Assembly (NCBI GenBank): GCA_004802705.1
Contig: SGPL01000537.1
Coordinates: 1-22,158, forward strand
DNA: 22,158 bases
Source: Bondarzewia mesenterica
Taxonomy: Eukaryota > Basidiomycota > Agaricomycetes > Russulales > Bondarzewiaceae
Reading direction: 5' to 3'
The translations under genes were made by a program, and so were the position numbers. Below the pieces are notes generated by a model. It saw only the letters and a list, made by a program, of their open reading frames with translations. It did no database searches and was not told the origin of the DNA. Within the stretch, counting starts at the first letter, position 1, and each line of letters begins with the position of its first letter. Of the stretch, positions 7,779 through 17,344 are shown one piece after another.

Positions 7779-9133
7779 CTACTCGTCCTCCTTCATTCCT
7801 AATGCCTGCTTCACAACGTGAATTTCGCACCTCACCTTCTCAAGCTCGTGCTTGTCGGCCTCGCACTCTGCCAAGACGATGGCCAACTCGCGCGTGTTGC
7901 TCTCCATATGCCAGGTGATCATATCCTCGGCATTGATGAGGCCAGGCAGAGACATGCCAGGCTCCACAGAGGCCGCGACCACGCTCGCGAGCTTCTCGCG
8001 CTCTGCCACCAATTTCTTGAGGAACGCAGCGGTGATCGTCATGCTCGACCCAGATGAGTGCGCCGTAGGCTTCGGACGAGGAGCTATCAAACGTGATCAG
8101 AGCAATGGTATTCACAACCCAGGTGATGACTTACTTGATGAACTGAAACCCTTTTTTTCGGCCAACTCAACTTTGATCGTCGGAATGGCGCTGCGAGCGG
8201 CCTCGGTCGAAAGCGAGCAGCGCTTCTTGTTTTGGGTGCACTTCGTACACCTGTCCGCACCTGGAAGCCGATAACACGCGTACATGAAGTGGAATTCATT
8301 CGCGCAGCGATAACAGGTATCATTCACCTACGATAATCAGGGTGTCAGTGCGAAAACAGGCAGCTAGGATTGCAAAGACTCACCAAGACGGCGCCCTCAG
8401 GAATCACCTTCAGATCGCGTGTCGCACCCTTGGGCCGCTTGGCGATGACCGCTGGGTCACTCACTGAGACCTCGGTGGTCTTGCACTTTTCGGCACGGCC
8501 TTTGCCCTTCCCTGCATTGCTCGCTGCACTGACATCTCCTCTGGTCTCTGATGTCGGCGCAGTTATTTCCGTGTCAGCATCAAACTCCCCCAGGTTCGCA
8601 AGGTCGAGCGACATCAAGTCATCATCCGAATTCTGCTCAAAATCGTCAGGGGAGATCTTATCAGCCATGAGCCAGGCCAGCTTCTCCGCCTCGCGGACCT
8701 TGCGGTGTGCGAGCCATTCCTCCTCCTTCGCCTTCGCGGCAGTGACCTGCTCCTGTTGAACACGTACCTTCTCCCATTCAGCCGCGACCTCGTGCTCACG
8801 TGTCACTAGTGCTGACAACTGAGGCAGGATGCGCGCACCCCACTCAAGCCACTCGCGCACGGCGACTGGCTCCAGCGAGGCACTGACTTCGGCAACCCAC
8901 TTTGTGATATCAGCGTCCGGCATGAAGCCGTCCAGCATCTCCAATCGATTCTGCAAGAAATGGTTAGCATGATCAAGCAATCGCGATCACATTTTGCGAT
9001 GCACCAGATACCCGACAAACATCTTCCCCCATGCGACGTAGTCCTCCAACTCGGCGGGCGGACCAGGCAGAGACTTCATGTGGTCGCTGAGGACCTCCTT
9101 GAGTTTCGCAATGAGTAGGGGATGAGCAGGCAT
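7779..9133 (-). CDS. Zn2Cys6-like cysteine-cluster protein with coiled coil, four exons
   Basis: Exons 9133-9005, 8950-8384, 8327-8135 and 8083-7779 join without a stop to give 397 residues. Introns are 54, 56 and 51 nt; intron 1 has a weak donor (GTGCAT) but a perfect TGCTAAC branch site. Start MPAHPLLIAKLKEVLSDHMK; an in-frame ATG upstream at 9232 is possible. Order: N-terminal helical domain (PAELEDYVAWGKMF, WVAEVSASLEPVAVREWLEW), a charged coiled coil (VAAEWEKVRVQQEQVTAAKA), a low-complexity acidic and basic linker, then CYRCANEF..C..CTKCTQNKKRC with spacing C-x2-C-x9-C-x8-C-x2-C-x6-C. The second half looks like a fungal Zn2Cys6 DNA-binding cluster; the first loop is longer than usual. 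A helical C-terminus follows. It may bind DNA. It lies antisense between a Ty3/gypsy ORF end and an LTR-like block, so it could be an element passenger. Confidence 0.7.
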
Positions 9134-9320
9134 GTTGGAGTGATGGTGGTGGAAGAGGAAGGGATGGATGCGATGAGGAAGTCGACCACCAGAGACCCTG
9201 AAGCCTTGAGAAGCATGACATGAGGTGGCCATGAGGTGAGCCTGGCCCGGACAAACATCGGAGATTGCCGATTTTGCATTACCCGATTAGGCAATTCAAG
9301 ATCGCCATGCTTCGATCGCC

Positions 9321-9357
9321 TGACTGAGGACAGTTAGTAGTTCAGTTGGGAGGAGAT
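9321..9357 (+). repeat. Polypurine-tract-like sequence, copy 2
   Basis: TGACTGAGGACAGTTAGTAG followed by TTCAGTTGGGAGGAGATG. It matches copy 1 at about 29 of 37 positions and sits directly before a TG that can start an LTR. Confidence 0.6.
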
Positions 9358-9965
9358 GATGAGCACCCCGGCTCCCTAACCTTGGAGACTACTATTTTTG
9401 GCCTTTTAGTTTCAGATCCCAATCCTCCACCATTCCTGTCCATTTGCGATCTCGTTCGATTACTCTCGAACCTTTATGATCTTTGCGATCTCGACTCATC
9501 TGATCCTTTCAACTTTGGGTCACGAGATTCATCGGTGTCAATGCTCTAGGCCATCTCAACGTATCGGACCTCCGGCAGCCACAGTATCGAGTGGCAGCTA
9601 AGTTATTCTGTTTGGCTTGATCTTTATCAGCATACTCGGCTGACCATTTGCAATATCGCCTTCAACCCACTCCGATCCGACATCGCTCGGACAACTCGCT
9701 CATCCATTCTGATAGTTTATCGCATGTGTTTACCAGTTAAGTTGCAGTGCACCTATCGGCTTTACGAGATTACCATTTACCTTTCGATCTCACATGCCTT
9801 CACTTCCTTTCCACCCTTTGCCGAATTACCAGTCACTGTATGTGCCTGTTCCTATTTTTCCTTTCACTCCTCCTGCTCCAATTTTGCCCTTCTTCGCACA
9901 TTTTCTGCCTTAGTCGTACAATGTTTGCCATATATTTCGGACTCCCATTTCTGCTCCCCACTCAG

Positions 9966-9973
9966 TATATAAG
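9966..9973 (+). promoter_or_regulatory. TATA box in the LTR-like block
   Basis: TATATAAG in the context CTCAGTATATAAGCTAGACT, about 610 bp into the block. Confidence 0.5.
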
Positions 9974-10097
9974 CTAGACTACACCACTGCAAAATATCAG
10001 ATCAGTCTATGGACTTCAGACCTCATTTCACCTGTGCGAACTGCGACTGCGACCTACGACCTTGTGACTTTAACTTTGCTTTTGCTGCGACCTACTG

Positions 10098-10121
10098 NGA
10101 CCTTNGACTTTGCTCCTCTAN
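10098..10121. other. Ambiguous bases in a short repeat
   Basis: Ns at 10098, 10105 and 10121 fall in the second copy of a leader repeat (CTGCGACCTAC..GACCTT..GACTTTGCT). They probably mark collapsed or poorly read repeats. Confidence 0.6.
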
Positions 10122-10344
10122 CTCTAAACACCGCGTTTCATCTCTATATTCTATCCACCCTCTCGTTCTATAACCTCTCGGACCTTTGACCCAAATATCG
10201 CACTGACTTCGCACCTTCATCAGAACATCGCTCCGATATCGCACTTGATCGCATGCTCTCATTCATCCTTCGTACCCAGCTACTCACACACCTGTGTCTT
10301 CGCAGCAGACATCTACTGGACTCATCCTCTTGCACATCACCTGT

Positions 10345-10611
10345 GGTGTCTTCTGGGGTGTTGTTTCTCCCCTAGGGGCATCGCGAGTGTATCACCGTAC
10401 TGAATGGTATAATCTTCTCACCACCATCGGCCCATATGAGAATGGCATCTTCAAGCTCCCTGGCATCGGGATGTCATTCTAGTACAACTCTGGGACCGTG
10501 ATCACCATCTGCAGCCAGATGCTGGTACACTCAGTGCCAAGGGCTGATGGCGAGCGAGTGTGCTATGCCTTCTTCATGAGGGACAATGTGCATGAGCGGC
10601 TGAAAGTGTGA
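10345..10611 (+). pseudogene. C-terminal relic of a TET/JBP-like 2OG-Fe(II) dioxygenase
   Basis: The frame reads GASRVYHRTEWYNLLTTIG, FKLPGIGMSF, a TAG at 10480-10482, YNSGTVITICSQMLVHSV, then DGERVCYAFFMRDNVHERL and TGA at 10609-10611. The pattern of a PG(I/L)G strand, a Y-x-S-G-T-V strand, an H in LVHSV and an R in GERVCYA fits the end of the double-stranded beta helix of fungal TET/JBP enzymes, where that His binds iron and that Arg binds 2-oxoglutarate. Such enzymes oxidise 5-methylcytosine. The N-terminal part with the HxD motif is absent, so this copy cannot be active. It lies 507 bp before the KDZ transposase on the same strand, as known for basidiomycete KDZ elements. The family call is from memory of the motif. 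Confidence 0.55.
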
Positions 10612-11118
10612 GCGGGTGGATGGATGGAGTTACTTAGTTATAGTTCAAAAGGAATGGGTGTCGGTGTTGGCATTGGCATTAGCGTCGGTGTCGGTGTCAG
10701 CATCAGCATCAGCATGGAAATGGGATTTAGACAGGGATCAGGAATGGCGATGGAGATGGACTCATAAATAAAATTGCCAGTTATATATATTACATTGAAT
10801 AAAAGCTAAATTTCCTTCACCAGTGGTGTCAATGTCACATTTAAGAAATTTGGAGGTGTGGGGATGAAGAGGAAAGCTGACATAGGCTGGATGGGGTCGG
10901 GATGGCAGTAAGGGTTCCATTTGATTTGGCCATCCTTATCCTGCTGGTGATGGCCATTGCATCGGTGATGCAGATGGAGTTGACTTGATCAGAACACGTG
11001 GCCATTTATCATCACATCTACTTTCAACTGGCTCTGAAGGCTTTACAATATCATAGTCAAACGGAGAAGCTTGTTGCTTGGTTGACTTCTCCCTCATCCC
11101 AGCTCATCCCAAACTACC
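10612..11118. other. Spacer between dioxygenase relic and KDZ transposase
   Basis: Holds a GGTGTC/AGCATC hexamer array (10657-10717) and otherwise no recognisable feature. Moderately CpG-poor. Confidence 0.4.
10657..10717 (+). repeat. Hexanucleotide array (GGTGTC / GGCATT / AGCATC)
   Basis: About ten degenerate six-base units with the pattern (G/A)G(C/T)(A/G)T(C/T). The same hexamer in reverse complement (GATGCC) recurs at 12775-12851. Confidence 0.85.
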
Positions 11119-11509
11119 ATGAGCTCTAGAAAAAGGAGATATGTTGAGCTAGATGTCCAGAGGGTCGCCTTCAAGGAACGAAAGACAAGCCGTGGTGTCA
11201 AAGTGAAGACAGTCCTTATCCCTAAAGTTCACTCAGGGCCATCTGGTCATGCCACCATCTCAGCCACTCCGATGAGGCTGCTCAATTTTCCCCTAGATTT
11301 TACCATCCCTGTTGATCCTACCTCGATGCCGAGGAATGCAAAAAAGTGGGGAAAGGTTAGCTTTTTTCAGAGGCCAATGGCCTGATATGCCTAATGTTGC
11401 ATTAGTTGTCTTATAGAGTCAAAATGATTATATGAGAGATTGGCTTCCTCAGTGAGGCTAATACCTCCATCACCTCCTGCATGCCAAGTGTCTGACATCT
11501 GACCAGAAA

Positions 11510-11620
11510 TGTTCCAACTGCAAGGAGGTCGAAGGCAACTGGAGGTGTCTGGATTGCTTTGGCCGCCCGATGTTCTATATAGGATGTTGCCGGGATGCAC
11601 ATCACTGTAGCTCCTTCCAC
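11510..11620 (+). other. CxC2 cysteine cluster of the KDZ protein
   Basis: C-x2-C, C-x2-C, CC and two or more His in about 37 residues (KCSNCK, RCLDC, GCCRDAHH, SSFH). The next codon is TGA (11621), where family members have Arg. Confidence 0.8.
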
Positions 11621-12754
11621 TGAGTGGAACAGTGGACGGGGTTGTATTTTGCTCCTGCTTGGCTCTGGCAAGTCGGGATTGTCCTTCACCTTGGACATGG
11701 CGAGGAGCCCTGTCCCCAGTACAACTCCTATCCTTCAGCTGATCCCATGGCCATCCCCGGTGGTGATTGGCCAGAAGTAGTATATCCAGAAGAGGAGGAA
11801 TGGGTGACCTTGGGTGACCACCACTTTTCCATTCTTGATGACAGCCGGGAGTCACCCTCAAGCTGTGATAAAACTGGGAATCCCATAATGACTATCATCG
11901 ATCGCTCCGGTGTCCATCAGCTTTGTGCTCACCGATGCCAATGTCCCAACTCTCAGCCCATTGACATTCAGCTCTTCAATCTTAGACTTTATCCGGTGAG
12001 CTTCAAGGATCTGAGAACGGCATTCACCTTTCAGGTTTTGGATAATTTTCTGGTCGACAACTTGGAATGCAAGACCACAGCCCTGAACTTCTAAGCAAGC
12101 TCCAGTGAGTGACTAGCAGTGCCTTCCCTGACTCCATCCTGGTGAGCTATCACTGAACTCAGTGGTCACATTTGCAGCCCATTGATATCTACCTCCCTTT
12201 CACTTGCACTCAGAACTGTTATCAAGAGCTGCTCAGGGTATCTCGCCAGTGGCGACACCTCAAGTTCACTAAATGGCACGGCTTTGGACACTGGGCTGAC
12301 TCTGGTGCTGGTGCTGGTGAACTCGCCCTGTTCTGTCCAGCCTGTCCCTAGCCCGGAGTTAACATACCAGATAACTGGTGAGATGATGAGGACCAGTAGA
12401 AGTACATGAGAAGCTTTGTTATAGATGGAAATTTCTCTGCTGAGCACATGAAGATGAGGAACCCATGGGACGATGTGGTGCTCACCAACGACACTGGCTA
12501 CATGGTCACTGATGGGAATTACAAGGAGCACCTGGAGGAGGCTAAAGAATTAAAAGATGTGAGTCAGAATCCACACAGCATGCTTGCCATCCCTCATCCT
12601 CCCAATAGAGATCGACCTGCAGCAATCATCGAGTGGTCAACCAGGCGAATGCCAACTGGCACAATCTGGAGGCTACCAGGATTGGGGCCACGGCCTGTGC
12701 TCGACACACCTGCTTTTGCCCCCATGCTGTTGTGGACTTTTAGAAGGGTGAGAA

Positions 12755-12884
12755 GTAAGCTGAATATTTTTCCAGGCCGATGCCGATGCCGAAGCTGAAG
12801 CTGAAGCCGAAGGTAAAGCTGAAGCTAAGGCCGATGCTGATGCCGATGCCGGTCCTGATCCCTGATGTCTCTAACCTTGTTCAG
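12755..12884 (+). repeat. Expanded KDZ intron filled by GATGCC/GAAGCT hexamers
   Basis: Donor GTAAGC at 12755 and acceptor TTCAG at 12884 rejoin KGEK and QMNMDYSL in frame. The intron is 130 nt against 50-63 elsewhere. The excess is a hexamer array at 12775-12851 (GCCGAT, GCTGAA, GCCGAA units). Confidence 0.7.
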
Positions 12885-14938
12885 ACAGATGAACATGGAT
12901 TATTCCCTCAGCGGTGCACTAAAGACAGTCGGTGATCTCCCTCAGGTCCTCATTCTGTATGATGTCATGTGCCAGTATGGTGTGCACCTTCTACGTCACT
13001 TCACCGAGAGTCCCCATCTCGCCATGCCTGCCAACTTGGAGATTATCAAAGGCATCGGCGTATGGCATATTCATGGCCATCAGGATTAGTGCTTCTGCTG
13101 CTTTTACCCTGGATTCATAAGGGGGGCTGCTCAAGTCGATGGCGAAATTTTAGAAACATTGTGGGCCCCCCTCAATCAGATCTTTAAGAGTACACGGACC
13201 ATGGCCACCTCTCATTGGCAGGAGACTCTGGATGCCCATATGGCGGACTCCAACTGGAAAAAGTAGATCAGGATGGGTAGGTCTGGGATGTCCTCATATC
13301 TATCAGGGCTCACACTATCTCTGCAGTTCTGGCCATATGTAAGAGATACATCAAGGCACGGGCAGCCTTTGAGGCCTCTCAGGAAGCCTTTCAACTGCTG
13401 GACTCGGCAACAGATCCTCGGCTGGTGGAGCAGTGGGCTGGTCAGGAGCAGAATGCTGCAATCCACCGATAAAATCACCCCGACCTCCTGGATATCTATG
13501 ATGTTTGGAAGAAGAGGAGTAAGTCCTTCTCTCTCAGCATAAAACCACATATTCATGATATTTGCAGTGCCCGGCCAGGCAGCATATCAGTTAAGGCTCA
13601 CTGAGAGTGAAATCCAGGTGGGTGGGTGGGTTCCTCAGGGAAGTACTGCTTGACTATTGACTGGGATCAAGATACAGGAGACACAGTGAGTGGCCATGTA
13701 CCATTGCTGTAATGACATTGACAATAAGCAAATGATCAAGATTGTCACTTTTAATCCGAGTGGACCGTCTATCCCAGAATGCCTCAGCTGAAATCCTCGC
13801 CGACCTCAACGAGTCTCAGCATTGGCTTGAAAATAGGATTGCTGCCTTTCAAAGGGATGCAGAAAGGTACATGGGCCTGGTCGATATGGGCGCTGAGTGG
13901 GAAGACATCCCGGCTGACCTCTTTCCTGACCCCAAAACAAATGACGAACAGCCCGTACCTGAAGAATTAGTGGAAGAAGATGAGGATGACATCGCCGACG
14001 CCATCCCCACTGAAAAGATGGCCATTGCCCTTCCCTCTATGCTCGGTCTGGCGAGATGCACAGAGTTGGGTCTAGAGGAGATGGCCAAGCAGGAGCTGGA
14101 GCTACGAAAAGGCCAGGCGAATGATGCCCTCCATCACATCTGCATCAGCGTGGCCCAAAAGTCCTTCCTCTTTCGCAGCTCTGTGAGACAGGCAAACAGC
14201 CAGAAGAAGAAGACATAGGCTTGGAATGAGGTCTCGATCTTAGAAGGCAATGTTCAAGAGCATTCCCGAATCTATATGGCATGTCAGCGAGCAATGCTTC
14301 ACCTGGGGGCCAACGTGGACCTACTTACCATGTATAAGGTCATGAAAAAGGAGCACCTCAAGGCCAGCATGGTAATCAGAGAACCTAGTCGTCCCAGTTA
14401 CTGAAAAGAAAGTCTATCATGGATTTGGAATATGGACATTTCTCGGAACACAGAGGACAATGGATGGATGGAGGAATGTACGTGTTCTTAATATCTTGTT
14501 CACAGATCTCACTGATGTGCTACACTGTTGCCACCCCACTCATACTCTCACTGCCCGATCCACACCATCTCTACTTAACACATGTTCTCACTGCCCGGCC
14601 GATGATCTTACCGTCGGCTTAGTTTATCGGGTTCATTAGCTCTGGGCAAAAGCTCTTAGGGATCGATGGCAGGAGCAGACTACTTTGTTGGCAAATGAGA
14701 TGGATTAGACGATACGATGCTTTCTGAGTAAGAGAGATGTGTGGGGATTTCATCTGGGCATGGTAGATATTGGGAAAAAGCCTGGACACCATGCCTATGC
14801 TGTAAGGCAAAAAGGGATGTGGGACCAGTTTGCTGTCCAAGCATTGGGGGAGTTTGAAAAGGCCAAGAATTATAGTACCTAGTTTGAATAAATTAGCTAA
14901 CTGTTAATAATATGGTCATGGTACATCTTAACTGAGCC

Positions 14939-14957
14939 AAAGGTGCTAATACCTTTC
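14939..14957. repeat. Short inverted repeat after the KDZ gene
   Basis: AAAGGT, six-base loop, ACCTTT. Lies 57 bp after the last KDZ codons; it could be a terminator-like hairpin or nothing. Confidence 0.3.
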
Positions 14958-14979
14958 AATAACTTGCCCAAAGAGTTAA

Positions 14980-15060
14980 AAATGGAGAACAGGGAATGGG
15001 GAACAGGGAAATNGGGAANGGNAAATGNGGAATNAGGGGAACGGGGAACGGGGAATGAGA
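14980..15060 (+). repeat. G-rich satellite (GGGGAAC/GGGAAT) with ambiguous bases
   Basis: Repeats of GGGAA(T/C)(G/A) with Ns at 15013, 15019, 15022, 15028 and 15034. Runs of three to four G at short spacing could form a G-quadruplex. The Ns show the array was not read cleanly. Confidence 0.7.
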
Positions 15061-15157
15061 AAACAAAAAAGGCAGGGATCCCTTGTTGGATGCCCCCTGG
15101 CCCAACTGAGAGGAACTATACATAGAGAGTGAGCAGGGTGAATATCTTCTCATAGGA

Positions 15158-16413
15158 CCCCCGGCTGAACCATCAGAGATGGACAACGGCAAGTGAGAAA
15201 AATATTTTATGCTCGGCCGAACTGTCAGAGACAGTGCACGGTGAGCAGGTAAAACATGGTTTGAATGCTCAGCCAAACCATCAGAGATGGGCAATGGCAA
15301 GTAAAAAAAATATTTCATGCTCGGCTGAATCATCAGAGATGGTGCACGGTGAGCAGGTAACACATGGTTTGGATGCTCGGCTGAACTGTCAGAGACAGGC
15401 AATGTCGAGCATGTAAAATATTTCACACTCGGTCAAACCATCAGAGACGGTGCACGGTGAGCAGGTAAAACATAGTTTGGATGCTTGGCTGAACTATCAG
15501 AGATGGGCAACAGTGAGTGGGCAAGCTCTCTATACCTGCCCAGCTGACCCTCAGCTGAACCATCAGAGATGGGCAATGGTGAGCAAGTAAGCTCCCCATA
15601 CCTCAGTATCTCACCCTGGGCTGAACCGTCTCAGTAGGTGCACAGTGAAGAGCAGCCCAACCATTGGAGATGGGCTGTATACTTATTGGCTGAGCTCGGC
15701 TTCACCATTGGCATCGGTCAAAAAGCACGGTTGGCTAGAGCGTCATAGACAGTATTAGGGCACTGAATAGGCTCACAAGCCCTCATTGAAAATCTTAGCT
15801 GAACTGTCAGAGATAGTCAACAGTGAGCAGGCAAAATATTATTTATATTCTCAGCCCAATAATAATAAGCATGCCTATATTAAAAATCTCAGCTGAACTG
15901 TTAGAGATAGTTAATAGTAAGCAGGCAAAAATATTGTTTAAATATTCAGCTCAGTAATAGCAAGCAAGCCCTTGTCAAAAAATCTCAGCTAAACTGTCAG
16001 AGATGATCAATGGTGAGCAGGCAAAAATATTGTTTACATGCTCAGCCTAACAATGATGAGCAAGCCTTTATTAAAAAATCTTGGCCAAAACTATCAGAGA
16101 TAATCAACAGTGAGCAAGCAAAATATTGTTTACATGCTCGGCCCAGCAACAGCGACAATGCTGAGCAAGCCTTTGCTAAAAAATCTCGGCCAAACCGTTA
16201 GAGATAGGCAACGGTGAGCAAGCAAGCCCATAATACCTGCACCCATCCCACTCGGCCCAACCGTCAGAGTCGGCAAACAATGATGCCGGCTGAACTGTTA
16301 GAGATGGGCCCGCATTGCCCATCGGCTGGGCTCAGCTGACCGTTGGAGAAGGGCAAAAAGCACGTTCAGCTGGACCGTCTAAGATGAAAAAAGGCACTGA
16401 ATAGGCTCGTCCC
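15158..16413. repeat. Hairpin-bearing minisatellite, about 18 diverged units
   Basis: The core is GGCTGAACCATCAGAGATGG followed by GCAACGGTGAGCAGGTAAA. At 15160-15490 two unit types alternate with a combined period of about 108 bp (CCATC-AGA-GATGG at 15170, CTGTC-AGA-GACAG at 15222, CCATC at 15278, TCATC at 15330, CTGTC at 15386, CCATC at 15438). At 15797-16200 a second array has a period near 100 bp and is more AT-rich. The units between (15540-15790, 16200-16413) are irregular. Most cores form a 5-bp stem with an AGA loop. The array ends where the retroelement fragment begins. Open frames within it are repeat artefacts. Confidence 0.9.
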
Positions 16414-17254
16414 TCTTTGTATTTCAGTGGGTAATGGTTCTCTTGTTTTGCGGAATATCTAGGAGTGGCACTGGTTGTCGTAGTAGATGGGGTAGATGGG
16501 CTTCTCCTCATCTTTGTGGATGTCTGGGTGTGTTCTCGCAAGGTATGTCTTTAGCGACGCGCTGTATCTTCCGCCTGAGGGGATCTCGACCCCTGGTGGT
16601 AGACGGCTTGTGGATGAAATGGTGGATTGATTCCTTGGGGACTGAGACACTTGCTGATATCTATACCGATGACGCTGCTACCTGCCATCACTCCAGTGTC
16701 CCTTGGTGCTTCTCTGAAGATTGGCTACCTTGGGCTTTTTGTTGCTTGGGTCTGAAAGAACCCTCAAGCACAACTAGATATGTCTATAGTCTCTGATCCT
16801 GGTTTGGGTTCGGTTTCAGTTGTGGGAGCTTGATATAGTTGTCAAGATGCTCCAGTTCTGGTGGCTTGACGTAGTCGTCGAGCCGATTCTGATGCCTGAT
16901 GGTGGTGGTTCTGTTTGTGAGGGTTCGTTCTGACGCTTAGACTGGGGCTAAGGTCGAGCTGAAGTGACGTCAGAAGCAGGGGCTGGTACCCTGTGTTCTA
17001 TTATGCACAAGTCTATGCTAATACAGAGCAAAAGACCAAGTATATCAAGCTAGAGGTGAAAGAAGCTACTGCGGAAGTATAAATAGTGCCTTCTGTGGCA
17101 CACGGACTATTGCTATATATAATACAAGGGCGTGAGTGATAGGAAGGATCAGGTAGGTAAAGGGATTGTGGCTGATTGGGCCGCCTCATTAGAAGTGTAG
17201 GTAAGTATGCGTCCAATCAATAAGAAAACAAATGTACTAATGCGGTTCATGACA
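16413..17254 (-). mobile_element. LTR plus start of gag, Ty3/gypsy, young fragment
   Basis: On the minus strand it begins TGTCATGAACCGC at 17254. A TATA box (minus-strand TATTTATAC, about 17074-17082) lies about 175 bp downstream. A gag-like frame follows at 16650-16459 (PPGVEIPSGGRYSASLKTYL, RTHPDIHKDEEKPIYPIYYD), ended by TAG at 16459-16461 where the older copy at 20470-21290 has Trp. The frame then continues PLPTEIQ and stops matching at about 16413, at the minisatellite border. CpG is plentiful. The sequence upstream of the LTR (17255 onward) is not a polypurine tract, so this is a 5' LTR with the start of its element, the rest lost. Confidence 0.75.
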
Positions 17255-17344
17255 GAAGTCCGATCAGCGAGAGAGACCATCTGGTATACACTTTATTCCT
17301 TTGATATGATAGATGGGTCAGGAAGAGTGCCCATCAAGCTTGTC

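Larger units (their letters stand above)
9357..10290 (+). mobile_element. LTR-like block with TATA box
   Basis: Starts TGATGAGCACC right after a purine-rich tract and may end at ..CTCACACA near 10290, giving the TG..CA ends of an LTR. TATATAAG at 9966-9973 and a repetitive leader after it (GCGACC and GACTTT motifs) suit U3-R-U5. No second LTR copy or primer-binding site was found in the window, so both ends are provisional. Confidence 0.45.
11119..14882 (+). pseudogene. KDZ-superfamily transposase with CxC2 cluster, decayed
   Basis: Start MSSRKRRYVELDVQRV at 11119. Order along the strand: basic N-terminus; intron 11356-11416; CxC2 cluster at 11510-11620 (CSNCKEVEGNWRCLDC then CCRDAHH); WTGLYFAPAWLWQVG; TAFTFQVLDNFLVDNLECKT; ELLRVSRQWRHLKFTKWHGF; FVIDGNFSAEHM; CARHTCFCPHAVVDF; MNMDYSL; ILYDVMCQYG; WHIHGHQD; QVDGEILETLWAPLNQI; PGQAAYQLRLTESEIQ; KSFLFRSSVRQANSQKKKT; RIYMACQRAMLHLG; AYAVRQKGMWDQF. 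These are hallmark KDZ blocks, including the acidic motifs DGN, YDVMC and GE..E..W. At least eleven in-frame stops and a frameshift near 12092 destroy it (for example 11453, 11459, 11621, 12741, 13087, 13264, 13470, 13651, 14216, 14637, 14706). The family moves DNA by cut-and-paste; this copy is dead. Confidence 0.92.

Noticed and set aside
9724..9977. Plus-strand open frames rich in Phe, Leu and Ser
   Set aside because: They fall in the pyrimidine-rich U3-like part of the LTR-like block; composition alone explains them.
11391..11861. 156-codon minus-strand frame
   Set aside because: Antisense to the CxC2 and following blocks of the KDZ transposase.
14956..15426. 156-codon minus-strand frame with repeated SISDG-type peptides
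   Set aside because: It is a read-through of the hairpin minisatellite and of ambiguous bases; periodicity comes from the DNA repeat.
15158..16413. Possible CRISPR array (regular repeats)
   Set aside because: Units are diverged and contiguous with no unique spacers of fixed length, and the genome is fungal.
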